64,000 nt of DNA, from assembly GCF_024128855.1 (NCBI RefSeq), contig NZ_JAMYDV010000005.1, positions 62,001 through 126,000 on the forward strand, given 5' to 3'. Below, one piece after another: positions 54,899 through 64,000 of the stretch. Position 1 is the first letter of the stretch. Each line of letters starts with the position of its first letter. This stretch comes from Rhodovulum tesquicola. GTDB lineage: Bacteria; Pseudomonadota; Alphaproteobacteria; Rhodobacterales; Rhodobacteraceae. The translations under genes were made by a program, and so were the position numbers. The notes beneath the pieces were generated by a model, which was not told where the DNA came from, did not search any database, and worked only from the letters and a program-made list of their open reading frames with translations.

Positions 54899-55432
54899 AT
54901 GGCAGAGAGCAAGCAGAAGGTGATCGAGCGAAACCGCGCCCCAAGGGTGCAGATCGCCTATGAGGTCGAGCATTACGGCAGCCCCACCACCATCGAACTG
55001 CCCTTCGTGATGGGGGTGATGGCCGACCTCGCCGGGGCCTCGGAAACCCCCGAGGCGAAGAAATCGGTGAACGACCGCACCTTCGTCGAAACCGATGCCG
55101 GACGCTTCAACAAGTTCATGGAGGCGCTCGGCCCCCGCGTGAAGGCGCGCGTGCCCAACAAGCTGCCCGCCAAGGAGGGCGCCGAGGCCGACGAGGAAAT
55201 CTTCGTCGACCTGACCTTCACCACCATGGGCGATTTCGCCCCCGACAAGGTGGCCGAACAGATCCCGCCGCTGGCGGAACTTCTCAAGATGCGCAAGCAG
55301 CTCGAGGAATTGCTCAGCTACATGGACGGCAAGATCGACGCCGAAAAGCGCATCGCGCAACTGCTTCAGAACGAGCCCCTGCTCGCGCAGGCCGCCGAAC
55401 AGGCCATGAAGGCCACCAGGGAGGAGGGTTGA
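54899..55432 (+). CDS. tssB: T6SS sheath small subunit TssB
   Basis: 177-aa sheath protein (VipA/ImpB). It starts MAESKQKVIERNRAPRVQIAYEVE; family blocks LPFVMGVMADLAG, FVETDAGRFNKFMEALGPRV and TFTTMGDFAPDKVAEQIPPL. 3 bases before tssC, its obligate partner. Confidence 0.97.
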   Translation: MAESKQKVIERNRAPRVQIAYEVEHYGSPTTIELPFVMGVMADLAGASETPEAKKSVNDRTFVETDAGRFNKFMEALGPRVKARVPNKLPAKEGAEADEEIFVDLTFTTMGDFAPDKVAEQIPPLAELLKMRKQLEELLSYMDGKIDAEKRIAQLLQNEPLLAQAAEQAMKATREEG

Positions 55433-55435
55433 GCC

Positions 55436-56947
55436 ATGGCCGATCCGCAGGAACAGAAGGCCGCAGGCGCCGCCGCCGAGGCCGAGGCGCTCGATCTCGG
55501 CGAATTCTCCGCGCTGCTGGAAAAGGATTTCCGGATCAAGGAAAGCGATGCCGACAAGCTCAAGGCGCTGGTCTCGAACCTTGCCCTTGCCGCGACCGAA
55601 AAGGCCGGCACCGCGACGATCTCGGGCAACGCGGTCAAGTCGATCAAGTCGCTGATCGCGGGCATCGACAGCCTGCTGACCGCCCAGATGAACGAGGTGA
55701 TGCACTGTGCCGAACTGCGCGAGCTCGAAGGCACCTGGCGCGGGCTGCATTACCTGGTGAACAACACCGAGACCGACCAGAAGCTGAAGATCCGCGTCCT
55801 GAACATCAAGAAGGACGAACTGGCCGACGTGCTGGAGGATTACGAGGGCCAGATGTGGGACCAGTCCCCGGTCTTCAAGAAGCTCTACACCGAGGAATAC
55901 TCGATGTTCGGCGGCGAACCCTTCGGCACGATCATCGGCGCCTACGAGTTCTCGCACCGGCCCAAGGACGTGACGCTGTTGCGCAACCTCTCGGGCATCG
56001 CCGCCTCGGCGCATGCGCCCTTCATCGCCGCGGCCGCCCCGCAACTGTTCCGCATGGAAAGCTGGCAGGAACTGCCCAACCCGCAGGATCTCTCGCAGAT
56101 CGTGTCCTCGCCCGATTACGCAAGCTGGCAAAGCCTGCGCGAATCCGAGGATGCCCGCTATATCGGCCTGACCATGCCGCGCGTGCTGGCGCGGCTGCCC
56201 TACGGGGCGGAAACCGTGCCGGTCAAGGGCTTCGCCTTCGAGGAACAGATCGACGGCAAGCATGATCACTACGTCTGGATGAACGCGGCCTTCGCGATGG
56301 GCGTGAACATCAACCGCAGCCACAAGATGTATGGCTGGGGCTCGCAGATCCGCGGCGTGGAATCGGGCGGCACGGTCGTCAACCTGCCGGTCCACACCTT
56401 CCCCACCGATGACGGCTCGGTGGCGATGAAATGCCCCACCGAGATCGCCATCGACGACCGGCGCGAGGCGGAACTGGCCAAGCTGGGGCTGATGCCGATC
56501 CTGCACCGCAAGAACACCGATGTCGCCGCCTTCATCGGCGCGCATACATTGCAGGACGACGAGGCGCGGGCGGGCAGACTGGTCGATCCCGCCGCCCAGG
56601 CCAATGAACGGCTCTCGGCCAACCTGCCCTACCTGCTGCCGGTCTGCCGTTTCGCGCATTACCTCAAGGCCATCGCGCGCGACAAGGTGGGCACGTTCAA
56701 GGAACGCTCGGACATGCAGGTGTGGCTGTCCGAATGGATCAACCGCTACGTCCTGGCCAACCCCGCCATGGCCGACGACGCCGCCAAGGCCAAGCGCCCG
56801 CTCGCCATGGCCGAGGTCCAGGTCGACAGCGTCGAGGGGCGGCCGGGCTATTACAACGCCCGATTCTACCTGCGCCCGCATTACCAGCTCGAAGGCATCA
56901 ACGCGAGCCTGCGCCTTGTCTCCGAACTGCCCTCCGTGAAGTCATGA
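55436..56947 (+). CDS. tssC: T6SS sheath large subunit TssC
   Basis: 503-aa sheath protein (VipB/ImpC). Family blocks AELRELEGTWRGLHYLVNNTE, MFGGEPFGTIIGAYEFSH and the C-terminal RPHYQLEGINASLRLVSELPS. With TssB it forms the contractile tube that ClpV recycles. Confidence 0.97.
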   Translation: MADPQEQKAAGAAAEAEALDLGEFSALLEKDFRIKESDADKLKALVSNLALAATEKAGTATISGNAVKSIKSLIAGIDSLLTAQMNEVMHCAELRELEGTWRGLHYLVNNTETDQKLKIRVLNIKKDELADVLEDYEGQMWDQSPVFKKLYTEEYSMFGGEPFGTIIGAYEFSHRPKDVTLLRNLSGIAASAHAPFIAAAAPQLFRMESWQELPNPQDLSQIVSSPDYASWQSLRESEDARYIGLTMPRVLARLPYGAETVPVKGFAFEEQIDGKHDHYVWMNAAFAMGVNINRSHKMYGWGSQIRGVESGGTVVNLPVHTFPTDDGSVAMKCPTEIAIDDRREAELAKLGLMPILHRKNTDVAAFIGAHTLQDDEARAGRLVDPAAQANERLSANLPYLLPVCRFAHYLKAIARDKVGTFKERSDMQVWLSEWINRYVLANPAMADDAAKAKRPLAMAEVQVDSVEGRPGYYNARFYLRPHYQLEGINASLRLVSELPSVKS

Positions 56948-56981
56948 GTGACCGAAGGACCTTCAACCGGGGAGAGAGACC

Positions 56982-57464
56982 ATGACACTGAACGCCTACA
57001 TGAAAGTGCCCGATATCGACGGCGAATCGAAAAGCGCCGACCACGAGAAGGAGATCGACCTCTACGACCTGCACTGGCTGATGGAGCAGGAATCCCATGC
57101 CCAGGTCGGATCGGGGCGCACCCGCGGCCGGGCGCAGATCAACCCGCTGATGGTCAGGAAGTGGTATGACGCCTCCTCGCCCTATCTTGCGCTGGCCTGC
57201 ATGCAGGGCAAGTCCTTCGCCGAGGTCGTCATCATGGTGCGCAAGGATTCGGGCGATGCGCATCTGGACTATCTCCAGATCACGCTGACCAATACCACCA
57301 TCTCGAAATACGAGATCGTCGGCGAATACGAGAACACCAAGGCGATCAGCGAAATGGTTGGGCTCGCCGCCGAAAAGGTCAAGGTCAAGTATATCATCCA
57401 GGCCGACGACCATTCGGCCGGCGACGAGCACGAGATCGAATACGACATCGCCGCGGGTCGGTGA
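56982..57464 (+). CDS. hcp: T6SS inner tube protein Hcp (TssD)
   Basis: 160-aa Hcp protein that forms hexameric rings of the inner tube. It starts MTLNAYMKVPDIDGESK; YLQITLTNTTISKYEIVGEY and KVKYIIQ are typical. A GGGGAGAGAG ribosome site, the strongest in this cluster with that of tssG, suits a highly made protein. Located between tssC and tssE. Confidence 0.95.
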   Translation: MTLNAYMKVPDIDGESKSADHEKEIDLYDLHWLMEQESHAQVGSGRTRGRAQINPLMVRKWYDASSPYLALACMQGKSFAEVVIMVRKDSGDAHLDYLQITLTNTTISKYEIVGEYENTKAISEMVGLAAEKVKVKYIIQADDHSAGDEHEIEYDIAAGR

Positions 57465-57482
57465 CGCCGCGAAAGGGCACCG

Positions 57483-58196
57483 ATGATGGCTGACCCGGGC
57501 CCCAGCGCCAGAAGCGAACTCGTGCAGCCCTCCCTCTGGGACCGGCTGCGCGACGACCTGCCCGGGCTTGTCGCCGAGACCGACGCGCTGGCCGCCGACC
57601 TGGCCCAGGCGCTGGGGGCGGACCGGGTGCAGGCGCTGGCCTCGGGCGGCCCCCGCGCGATCGAGCGCGAGGCCGGGCTGGACGAGGCCACCCGCAAGCG
57701 GCTGATGCAACTGGCCGACAGCCTCGCCCGGCGCCGGCGGCTGGAAGACCGCGGCATCGTCGTCACGGCGGATGTCCTGCGCGAGGCGGTGCGCCGCGAC
57801 ATCGAGGCGCTGTTCAACATCGAGCGGCTCGAGGCCCGCTTCCTGCTGACCGACCGCGAGCGGGCCGGACAGGACAGCCCCGGCGACCTGCTGGCCGATT
57901 TCCCCGAGGTCCGAAGCTCGGTCGTGAATTTCGGCGTCCCGGCCTTTGCCGGGCACACGGGCAGCGATTTCGACACCGAGACGCTGGCCCGCGAATTGCG
58001 CACGCTCCTGCAGGTGTTCGAACCCCGTCTGCGGCGCGACAGCGTCAAGGTGCAGGTGCGCACCGGCCAGAAGACGGGGCTGCGCGTCGATATCGACGGC
58101 ATGCTGATGCTGGCACCGGTGCCCGAACGGCTGCGGCTCTCCACCACCATCGACCTCGACAACGGGCAGGCCCTGACAACGGTCGAGGTGCTGTGA
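57483..58196 (+). CDS. tssE: T6SS baseplate protein TssE, long form
   Basis: 237-aa gp25-like wedge protein. The usual TssE/GPW core is at about residues 92-237 (LREAVRRDIEALFNIER, DFPEVRSSVVNFGVPAF, LRVDIDGMLML). It follows an SLWDRL opening after which about 70 extra helical residues are inserted; typical TssE proteins are about 140-170 aa. Start 57483 or the next codon. TGATG overlap with tssF. Confidence 0.9.
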   Translation: MMADPGPSARSELVQPSLWDRLRDDLPGLVAETDALAADLAQALGADRVQALASGGPRAIEREAGLDEATRKRLMQLADSLARRRRLEDRGIVVTADVLREAVRRDIEALFNIERLEARFLLTDRERAGQDSPGDLLADFPEVRSSVVNFGVPAFAGHTGSDFDTETLARELRTLLQVFEPRLRRDSVKVQVRTGQKTGLRVDIDGMLMLAPVPERLRLSTTIDLDNGQALTTVEVL

Positions 58197-60067
58197 TGGA
58201 CCGGGCGTTCCTGACCTATTACGAGGAGGAACTGACCCATATCCGCGGGCTGGCGGCCGAATTCGCGGCGCTGCACCCCACCGTCGCGCGCAATCTCGCG
58301 CTCGATTCCGTGCCCTGCCCCGATCCCTATGTCGAACGCCTGCTCGAAGGCGTCGCCTTCCTCGCCGCGCGCACCCGCCTCAAGGTCGATGCAGAGGCCA
58401 GCCGCCATGTCCGCAACCTGCTGGACGCGCTTTACCCCGACCTTGCCGCGCCCGCCCCCGCGATGGGCATGGCCGTCCTGCGCCCCGGCCCGCAGGTGGA
58501 CGGCATGGCGGGCGGCCATGTCGTCCGGCGCGGCACCCGGCTGGTGGCGGGCCTGCGCGAGGGGCTGTCGACGCGCGCGACCTATGCCACCGCGCAGGAC
58601 GTGACGCTCTGGCCGGTGCGGATCGCGGCGGCGGGCTATCTTCAGGACGTGGGCGCGCTTCGCGCCGCGGGGCTGTCGGGCGCACTGGCAGCGGGGGCCG
58701 AGGCCGGGCTTCGGCTGGTGCTGGAACCCTCCGGGCCGACGCCGCTGGCCAGGCTGACGCTCGATCGGCTCGACCTGTTCCTTGGCGGGCGGGGCAATGG
58801 CGGCGCGCTGTTCGACGCGATCTTCGGCTGGGGCCACCGGGTGCTGGCCCGGCCCATGGGCGGCAGTTTCCGCAGGGCCGCCCCGCCCGACCTGGTCGGC
58901 ATCCCCGATGCCGAGGCGCTTCTGCCCCGCGTCCGCCCCGCCTTCGAGGGCTATCGGCTGGTCCGCGAATATTTCCTGCTGCCCGAACGGTTCCATTACG
59001 CCCGCCTCGACGGGCTGAACCCGGTGCTGCGCGACAGTTCCGCGGGCGTCGAGATCGTGATCCTGCTCGACCGCCCCCGCCCCGAGCTTGCCCCCGTCAC
59101 TGCCGAGGATTTCCGCCTGTTCGCGACGCCGCTGGTCAATCTGTTCGAGAAGGAATGCAACATCGTCGAGATCGACCCGCGGCGGGCGGATCATGTCGTC
59201 CATGCCGACCGCACGCGCCCGCGCGATTTCGAGATCTACCGCATCCTGCGCGTCGAGGATGCCGACCGCGAGGGGCAATCGGCACGCATCATGCCGCTTT
59301 ACGCCGTCGAACAGAACCGCGGCGCCACCGGACAGGTCTATGCCGTCGAACGCCGCCGCCGCCGCCCCGGCGAGGATGAGCTTCGCCGCGGCCAGACCCG
59401 CACCAGCTATCCCGGCGACGACCTGTTCCTTGCCCTCTCGCACCCGCCCGGCGCCGATCCCGCGACGCTGGCGCGACGGCTCGACATCCGCGCGCTGGTC
59501 ACCAACCGCGACCTGCCCATCCTCGACGACAGCCCCACCCTGACGCTGGAAACCGGCGATCCGGTGGCGGGTGTCACCCTGATCGGCGCGATCCGCCGCC
59601 CGCGCCCCTCGCTCGCCGCCAGCCTGCCGCAGGGCACCGGCGGCACCGCCGATCTCGACGCCCTGACCTGGCGCTGGATCGCGCAGCTGTCGCTTGACCA
59701 CCTGTCGCTTGCGGGCGAGGGCTCGGACGCCGAACCGCTGCGCGCCATGCTCGACCTTTACGCCGATCGCGGCGACCCGGCCCTTGCCCGGCACGCGCGC
59801 GCGATCCAGCGGGTGTGCTCCGCCCCGGTGATGGCGCGGCTGGCCCTGCCCGGCCCCACCTGTTTCGGCCATGGCACCGAGATCGTCCTGGACACCGACG
59901 AGACCATTCTTTCGGGTGCGTCCACGCTGCTGCTCGGCGCGCTTCTGAACCGGCTCTTTGGCCGCTATGCTGCGATCAATTCCTTCGTGCGCACGCGCAC
60001 GCGGCTCATGCAACGCCAGGAGGAGGTGACATGGCCGATGACGCCCGGCCACCGCGCCCCGATCTGA
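58196..60067 (+). CDS. tssF: T6SS baseplate protein TssF
   Basis: 623-aa baseplate protein (VasA/ImpG). It starts MDRAFLTYYEEELTHIRGLAAEFAALHPTVA; PDPYVERLLEGVAFLAARTRLKVD is a family hallmark. ATG 58196 shares bases with the tssE stop. Ends 37 bases inside tssG. Confidence 0.96.
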   Translation: MDRAFLTYYEEELTHIRGLAAEFAALHPTVARNLALDSVPCPDPYVERLLEGVAFLAARTRLKVDAEASRHVRNLLDALYPDLAAPAPAMGMAVLRPGPQVDGMAGGHVVRRGTRLVAGLREGLSTRATYATAQDVTLWPVRIAAAGYLQDVGALRAAGLSGALAAGAEAGLRLVLEPSGPTPLARLTLDRLDLFLGGRGNGGALFDAIFGWGHRVLARPMGGSFRRAAPPDLVGIPDAEALLPRVRPAFEGYRLVREYFLLPERFHYARLDGLNPVLRDSSAGVEIVILLDRPRPELAPVTAEDFRLFATPLVNLFEKECNIVEIDPRRADHVVHADRTRPRDFEIYRILRVEDADREGQSARIMPLYAVEQNRGATGQVYAVERRRRRPGEDELRRGQTRTSYPGDDLFLALSHPPGADPATLARRLDIRALVTNRDLPILDDSPTLTLETGDPVAGVTLIGAIRRPRPSLAASLPQGTGGTADLDALTWRWIAQLSLDHLSLAGEGSDAEPLRAMLDLYADRGDPALARHARAIQRVCSAPVMARLALPGPTCFGHGTEIVLDTDETILSGASTLLLGALLNRLFGRYAAINSFVRTRTRLMQRQEEVTWPMTPGHRAPI

Positions 60068-61077
60068 GCGGGGCCTTGCCCCCGGGGCTCGACCCGGCCG
60101 AAACCGGGTTCTTCCAGCTGTTGCGCCTGCTCGAAACCGATGCGCAGCGTTTCGGCCGCAGCGGCGGCCCCGAGGCCGAGCCGGTGCGCCTGGGCCAGAA
60201 CCTGCGGCTGGGTTTCGCCACGCGCGATGTCGAGGGCGTCACCCCCGGCAGCCCGCCGCGCGTCGAGGTCAACGTGCTGGGCCTGATCGGTCCCGAAGGC
60301 CCGATGCCCCTGCACCTGACGCGCTGGGTGATGGCGCGGCTTTCGAACCGCTGGTTCGCGGGCGGGCGTGACGGGGCCAGCGCCGACACCGCCTTTCTCG
60401 ATTTCTGCAACATCCTTCAACACCGGATGATCGCGCTTTACTGGCGCGCCTGGGCCGAAACGCGCCCCGAGGTGCAGATCGCCCATGGCACCGGCGGGCG
60501 CACCGCTGCGCTGATGCGGGCGCTGGCCGGGCTTGGCCTGCCGGGGGGCGGCGCGGACGGGCCGGGGGCCGACCGGATGGCGCTGCGCCATGCCACCTCG
60601 CTTTCCGGCCAGGTGCGCGGGGTCGAGCGGTTGACCCGCTTCCTGTCGGACGTGATCGGCGCGCCGGTCGCCCTGCGCGAGTTTGTCGGCGTCTGGACCG
60701 ACATTCCCGCGCCGCTGCAAACCCGGCTTGGCCGCGCCCATGCCGGGCTTGGCACCGGCGCGGTGGCAGGCGCACGGACCTATGCGCGCCATGCGCGGGT
60801 CGAGATCGTGGTCGGCCCCCTGTACCGCCCCCGCTACGAGGCGTTCATGGCCGATGGACCCGCGCGACAGGCGCTGCGCCGCGCGGTCCTGTTCGCGCTG
60901 GGCCATGGCATCGACGCCGATCTGCGGCTGGTGCTGGCCGCCGACGCGGTGCCGCCCGCGCAGCTTGGCGCCGCGCGCCTGGGCCGCACCGCATGGCTTG
61001 GCCCCCGCGCCCGCCGCGATGCCGACGACCTGCGGCTGGCGCGCATCACCGCCCCGAGCCGGAGGGTGGCGGCATGA
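60031..61077 (+). CDS. tssG: T6SS baseplate protein TssG
   Basis: 348-aa baseplate protein (VasB/ImpH). Opening block ETGFFQLLRLLE, then RLGQNLRLGFATRDVEGV, NVLGLIGPEGPMPLHLT and FLDFCNILQHRMIALYWRAW. The ribosome site AGGAGGTGAC directly before ATG 60031 is almost a perfect anti-16S match and fixes the start, giving a 37-base overlap with tssF. Confidence 0.95.
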   Translation: MADDARPPRPDLSGALPPGLDPAETGFFQLLRLLETDAQRFGRSGGPEAEPVRLGQNLRLGFATRDVEGVTPGSPPRVEVNVLGLIGPEGPMPLHLTRWVMARLSNRWFAGGRDGASADTAFLDFCNILQHRMIALYWRAWAETRPEVQIAHGTGGRTAALMRALAGLGLPGGGADGPGADRMALRHATSLSGQVRGVERLTRFLSDVIGAPVALREFVGVWTDIPAPLQTRLGRAHAGLGTGAVAGARTYARHARVEIVVGPLYRPRYEAFMADGPARQALRRAVLFALGHGIDADLRLVLAADAVPPAQLGAARLGRTAWLGPRARRDADDLRLARITAPSRRVAA

Positions 61078-62330
61078 CGCTGACGCTGATCCTCGAACAC
61101 GGCCCCCATCCGCAGGCCGAAACCCGCCGCAGCCTTGAGGACGGCGAGCTGACCATCGGCCGCGATGCCAGCGCCGACTGGCGGATCGACGATCCCGACC
61201 GCTTCGTGTCGCGCCAGCATTGCGCCATCCATGGCGAGGCCGGGCGGTTCATCGTCACCGACACATCCTCGGGCGGGCTGTTCGTCGATGGCGCGGATCG
61301 GCCGCTGGGGCTGGGCAACACCGCCACGCTGGAACACGGGATGCGGCTGCGGCTGGGCGATTACGTCCTGCGCGTCGAACTGGGCGCCGCCGCGCGGCCC
61401 GACCCCGTTCAACCCGCCAAGGCCCGCGACCCCTTCGCCTTCGATTTCGGCGAGGCGCCCCCCTACGAACCACCGCCCGAGCGCCCGGCCAACCTGCCGC
61501 CCAGCTTCCGCGGCGCGATGCGCTCGGGCGATTTCACCGAACCCGAGCCCGCGCAGAAGGCGCCGGGCTTCCAGTTTGACGACCCCTTCACGCTGGACCC
61601 CGCGCCCCCCCGCCGCAGCCCCGCGCCGCCCCCGGCCGCGGGCGGCTATTTCGACGCCCCCGCCGAACCCCAGCGCCCCCCGCCCGAACCGCCCGCCGCG
61701 GAACCGCCCGCCCCCGACTGGCGCCCCGCGACCGCCCCGACACCCCCCGCCCAGGACGCCGCCCTGCGCGCCGCCTTCTACCGCGGTCTCGGCATCGACC
61801 CGCCCCCCGCAGGCGCTGATCCCGAGGCCGAGATGGAGGCGCTTGGCGCGCGCTTCCGGGCGCTGACCGAGGGGCTGATGCAGCTTCTGCGCGCCCGCGC
61901 CCAGGAAAAGCAGAATGTCCGCGTGGCCCAGACCGTGATCGGCGCGGCCGAGGTCAACCCGTTGAAATTCCTGCCCACATCGCGCGAGGCCGTCGAGGCG
62001 CTGGCGATCGGGCGCGGCCCCGGCTACCTGCCCCCCGACGCCGCCATCGCCGCCTCGTTCCGCGACATGGCCGACCACCAGATGCGCACCTGGATCGCCG
62101 TGCAGGCCGCGCTGCGCCAGATGATCGACCGCTTCGACCCCGCCGCCATCGAACGCGATCTCGAAGCCGAGGGCCGGTTGCAGACCTTGCTTGCCGGCGG
62201 GCGGGGCGCCAAGCTCTGGCAGCTTTACGAGGAGCGCTATGCCCAGATCGCCCGGTCGGCCGAGGATCGCTTCCTGGGCGAGATCGGGGCCGAGTTCCGC
62301 ACAGCCTATGAAGACGCAAAGGGGAGGTAG
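61074..62330 (+). CDS. tagH: T6SS FHA-domain protein (TagH/Fha)
   Basis: 418-aa regulator. The FHA domain is at about residues 5-105 (LTIGRDASADWRIDD, VSRQHCAIHGEAGRFIV, GLFVDG), which binds phosphothreonine. A Pro-rich linker (about 130-225) leads to the C-terminal TagH domain (FYRGLGIDPPP ... FLPTSREAVEAL). Probable target of the PpkA kinase at 51528. ATGA overlap with tssG. Confidence 0.92.
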   Translation: MTLTLILEHGPHPQAETRRSLEDGELTIGRDASADWRIDDPDRFVSRQHCAIHGEAGRFIVTDTSSGGLFVDGADRPLGLGNTATLEHGMRLRLGDYVLRVELGAAARPDPVQPAKARDPFAFDFGEAPPYEPPPERPANLPPSFRGAMRSGDFTEPEPAQKAPGFQFDDPFTLDPAPPRRSPAPPPAAGGYFDAPAEPQRPPPEPPAAEPPAPDWRPATAPTPPAQDAALRAAFYRGLGIDPPPAGADPEAEMEALGARFRALTEGLMQLLRARAQEKQNVRVAQTVIGAAEVNPLKFLPTSREAVEALAIGRGPGYLPPDAAIAASFRDMADHQMRTWIAVQAALRQMIDRFDPAAIERDLEAEGRLQTLLAGGRGAKLWQLYEERYAQIARSAEDRFLGEIGAEFRTAYEDAKGR

Positions 62331-62334
62331 GACC

Positions 62335-62790
62335 ATGACACGGATCGACAGACGGATATTGCTGGCAGGGACCGGCGCGGCGCTGCTGCTGGCGGGCTGC
62401 ACCCCCGGGCCGGGGGCATTGACGGTCAGCGCACAGGGCACGGCCGGAATGAACCCCGGACCCGACGGGGCCGACCGGCCGCTCACGCTCAGCATCCTGC
62501 AATTGCGCGGCGCGGCGGCCTTCGACGGGGCGGATTTCTTCGCGCTTCAGACCCCGCAGACCGCCCTCGGCGGCGATCTGGTCAAGGCCGACCAGATCGT
62601 GCTGAGCCCGGGCGCCGCGGCGACGCGGGTGATCGGGCTGGAAACCGGGACGGCCGTGATCGGCGTCGTCGCGGGCTATCGCGACCCGGGCGGCAAGGTC
62701 TTCCGCGCCAAGATGCCCGCCCCCGCCTCGGGCAATATGGGGCTTGTCGTCAGCGTCGGCCCGGGCGGCATCAGCCTGACATCGGTCTGA
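62335..62790 (+). CDS. tssJ: T6SS outer-membrane lipoprotein TssJ
   Basis: 151-aa lipoprotein with the lipobox LLAGC (Cys at residue 22), so anchored by lipid to the outer membrane. The beta-sandwich part includes LTLSILQLRGAAAFDGADFF, typical of TssJ (SciN). It anchors the TssL-TssM membrane complex. A GGGGAGGTAG site precedes ATG 62335. Confidence 0.9.
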   Translation: MTRIDRRILLAGTGAALLLAGCTPGPGALTVSAQGTAGMNPGPDGADRPLTLSILQLRGAAAFDGADFFALQTPQTALGGDLVKADQIVLSPGAAATRVIGLETGTAVIGVVAGYRDPGGKVFRAKMPAPASGNMGLVVSVGPGGISLTSV

Positions 62791-62800
62791 GGGCGGCGGA

Positions 62801-64000
62801 ATGGGAGAGGGCAACAGGGTCGTCTGGTCGGAGGGTCTGTTCCTTCGCACCCAGCATTTCCAGCAACAGGACCGCTGGACCGAGGCACTGGTGCGCGGCG
62901 CGCTGGGCGCGGCACGCCACCAGAGCTGGGGTTTCGGGCGGCTGGTGCTGGACCGCGCCGCGCTGGGGGCAGGCCGCGTCGGGATCGAGACGGCCCAGGG
63001 CATCCTGCCCGACGGCACGCCCTTTTCGCTGCCCGAAACGATGCCCGCGCCCGAACCGGTGGCCATCGCCGCCGACACACCCGCCGGGCTGGTGCGCATC
63101 GCCGTGCCGCTGGAACGCAGCGGCGCGGCCACGATCGAGCCGCATCATGCCGACCCCGCAGGCGCGCGCTATCGCGGCGCGCTGGTCGAGATCCGCGACA
63201 CCGTGCTGAACGGCGCCGAGCCCGAGGAGATCGAGATCGCCCATCTGCAACCCCGCCTCCTGCTGCCCGGTCAGGACGAGACGGGCTTCGCCACCCTGCC
63301 GATCTGCCGGATCGACGGGCTCAAGGCCGATGGCGCCGTCGCGCTGGACGAGGGCCACCTGCCCCCCGCGCTCATCACCGCCGCCGCGCCCTGGTATGCC
63401 CGCTTCGCCCACGAAATCGCGACCGGTCTGGAACGCATCACCGAGGCGCATGGCAAGCTCCTGATGGGCGGCAGCGGGGCCTCGGTCGAGAACCTGCTGA
63501 TCCTCGAACTCGCCAACACCGCGCGGCCCCGGATCGCGCATATGCTGGCCCAGGATCTGTTCCACCCGTCGGAATTCTTCCTCGAACTGGCCGGGCTGGC
63601 CGGGCGGATGGCGACCTTCGGATCGAATTCGCGCAGCCTGTCGGCGCTGCCCGCCTATGACCACATGGACCCCCAGCGCGCCTTCGAGGCGCTGGCCGAC
63701 ACGCTGCGCTCGCTGATCCTGTCGCTGCGCCATGTCGAGATCCGCGCCCGCCCGCTGGAGGTGCGAAAGCATTCGCGCAATGTCTGGACCGTGCGGCTGG
63801 GCAATCCCGAGCTTGTGAACAGCTCGCGCATCGTGGTGCGCGTAGGCTCGGACATGTCCGACGAAAAGCTGCGCCAAATCTTCGTCAACCAGACGACCGT
63901 GGGCGCCGCGGACGAGTTCGACACGCTCTGGAAATCGCGGCTGCCCGGCATCCCGCTGAAACCGCTGCATTCGCAGCCCCGCGAGATCCCCTATGACGGC
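62801..64000 (+). CDS. tssK: T6SS baseplate protein TssK (partial, right edge)
   Basis: The first 400 codons are visible. It starts MGEGNRVVWSEGLFLRTQHFQQQDRW, diagnostic of TssK (ImpJ/VasE); ILELANTARPRIAHMLAQDLFHPSEFF is also conserved. It links the baseplate to the membrane complex. tssL and tssM would be expected just beyond the window. Confidence 0.96.
   Translation, partial: MGEGNRVVWSEGLFLRTQHFQQQDRWTEALVRGALGAARHQSWGFGRLVLDRAALGAGRVGIETAQGILPDGTPFSLPETMPAPEPVAIAADTPAGLVRIAVPLERSGAATIEPHHADPAGARYRGALVEIRDTVLNGAEPEEIEIAHLQPRLLLPGQDETGFATLPICRIDGLKADGAVALDEGHLPPALITAAAPWYARFAHEIATGLERITEAHGKLLMGGSGASVENLLILELANTARPRIAHMLAQDLFHPSEFFLELAGLAGRMATFGSNSRSLSALPAYDHMDPQRAFEALADTLRSLILSLRHVEIRARPLEVRKHSRNVWTVRLGNPELVNSSRIVVRVGSDMSDEKLRQIFVNQTTVGAADEFDTLWKSRLPGIPLKPLHSQPREIPYDG

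Overview
The window is very GC-rich bacterial chromosome, almost entirely coding. Its gene families point to an alphaproteobacterium of the Rhodobacteraceae: RNase E with a long insertion inside its S1 domain, the DUF1476/zeta ATP synthase inhibitor, an endolysin-holin pair of the gene-transfer-agent (GTA) type, a VPLPA-CTERM surface protein, a purL-bolA-grxD run, and indolepyruvate:ferredoxin oxidoreductase as one fused chain. I saw no tRNA, rRNA, insertion sequence, prophage or CRISPR array. The genus cannot be fixed from the sequence alone.

Layout, left: rne (open at the left edge, minus), a C4-dicarboxylate type two-component pair (dctB/dctD-like, minus), purine genes purC-purS-purQ (minus), an SRPBCC protein, the ATPase inhibitor and a betaine-homocysteine methyltransferase (plus). 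Then on minus come a GTA-like lysis cassette (endolysin, holin, 48-aa membrane protein), murI-argC-ccmE and the indolepyruvate oxidoreductase, which is divergent from a LysR gene. A probable small RNA with its own terminator follows the LysR gene, then an MltB-type transglycosylase and purL-bolA-grxD-hypothetical (plus).

Middle: zapA with a coupled coiled-coil gene, coaD, a CBS protein and a LysR gene divergent from mmsA. A VPLPA-CTERM protein and a YbdK-type carboxylate-amine ligase come next. A tightly coupled valine-catabolism operon follows (acyl-CoA dehydrogenase, 3-hydroxyisobutyryl-CoA hydrolase, mmsB, then a Crp/Fnr regulator) behind a perfect TetR-type palindrome. Together with mmsA these genes would carry isobutyryl-CoA to propionyl-CoA. 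Two DUF2892 membrane proteins, a small secreted protein, uvrA with a patatin-like gene, a rhodanese and a four-gene polyamine-type ABC transporter complete this part.

Right (about 43.7 kb to the end): a type VI secretion system. On plus run ppkA, tssA, tssB, tssC, hcp, tssE, tssF, tssG, fha/tagH, tssJ and tssK (cut by the right edge). On minus run clpV/tssH and a coupled effector module: DUF2169, a ketosynthase-like protein without catalytic residues, a DUF4150 (PAAR-like) protein with a C-terminal HNH-like nuclease region, and a 350-aa protein that is the likely immunity factor. A DUF6484 protein and a TIGR02270-like fragment face this module. tssL, tssM and vgrG are not in the window. The most interesting items are this effector module, the hairpin that hides the endolysin Shine-Dalgarno sequence, the candidate small RNA at 18.9 kb, and the DctD-like regulator that lacks its sigma-54 contact loop.
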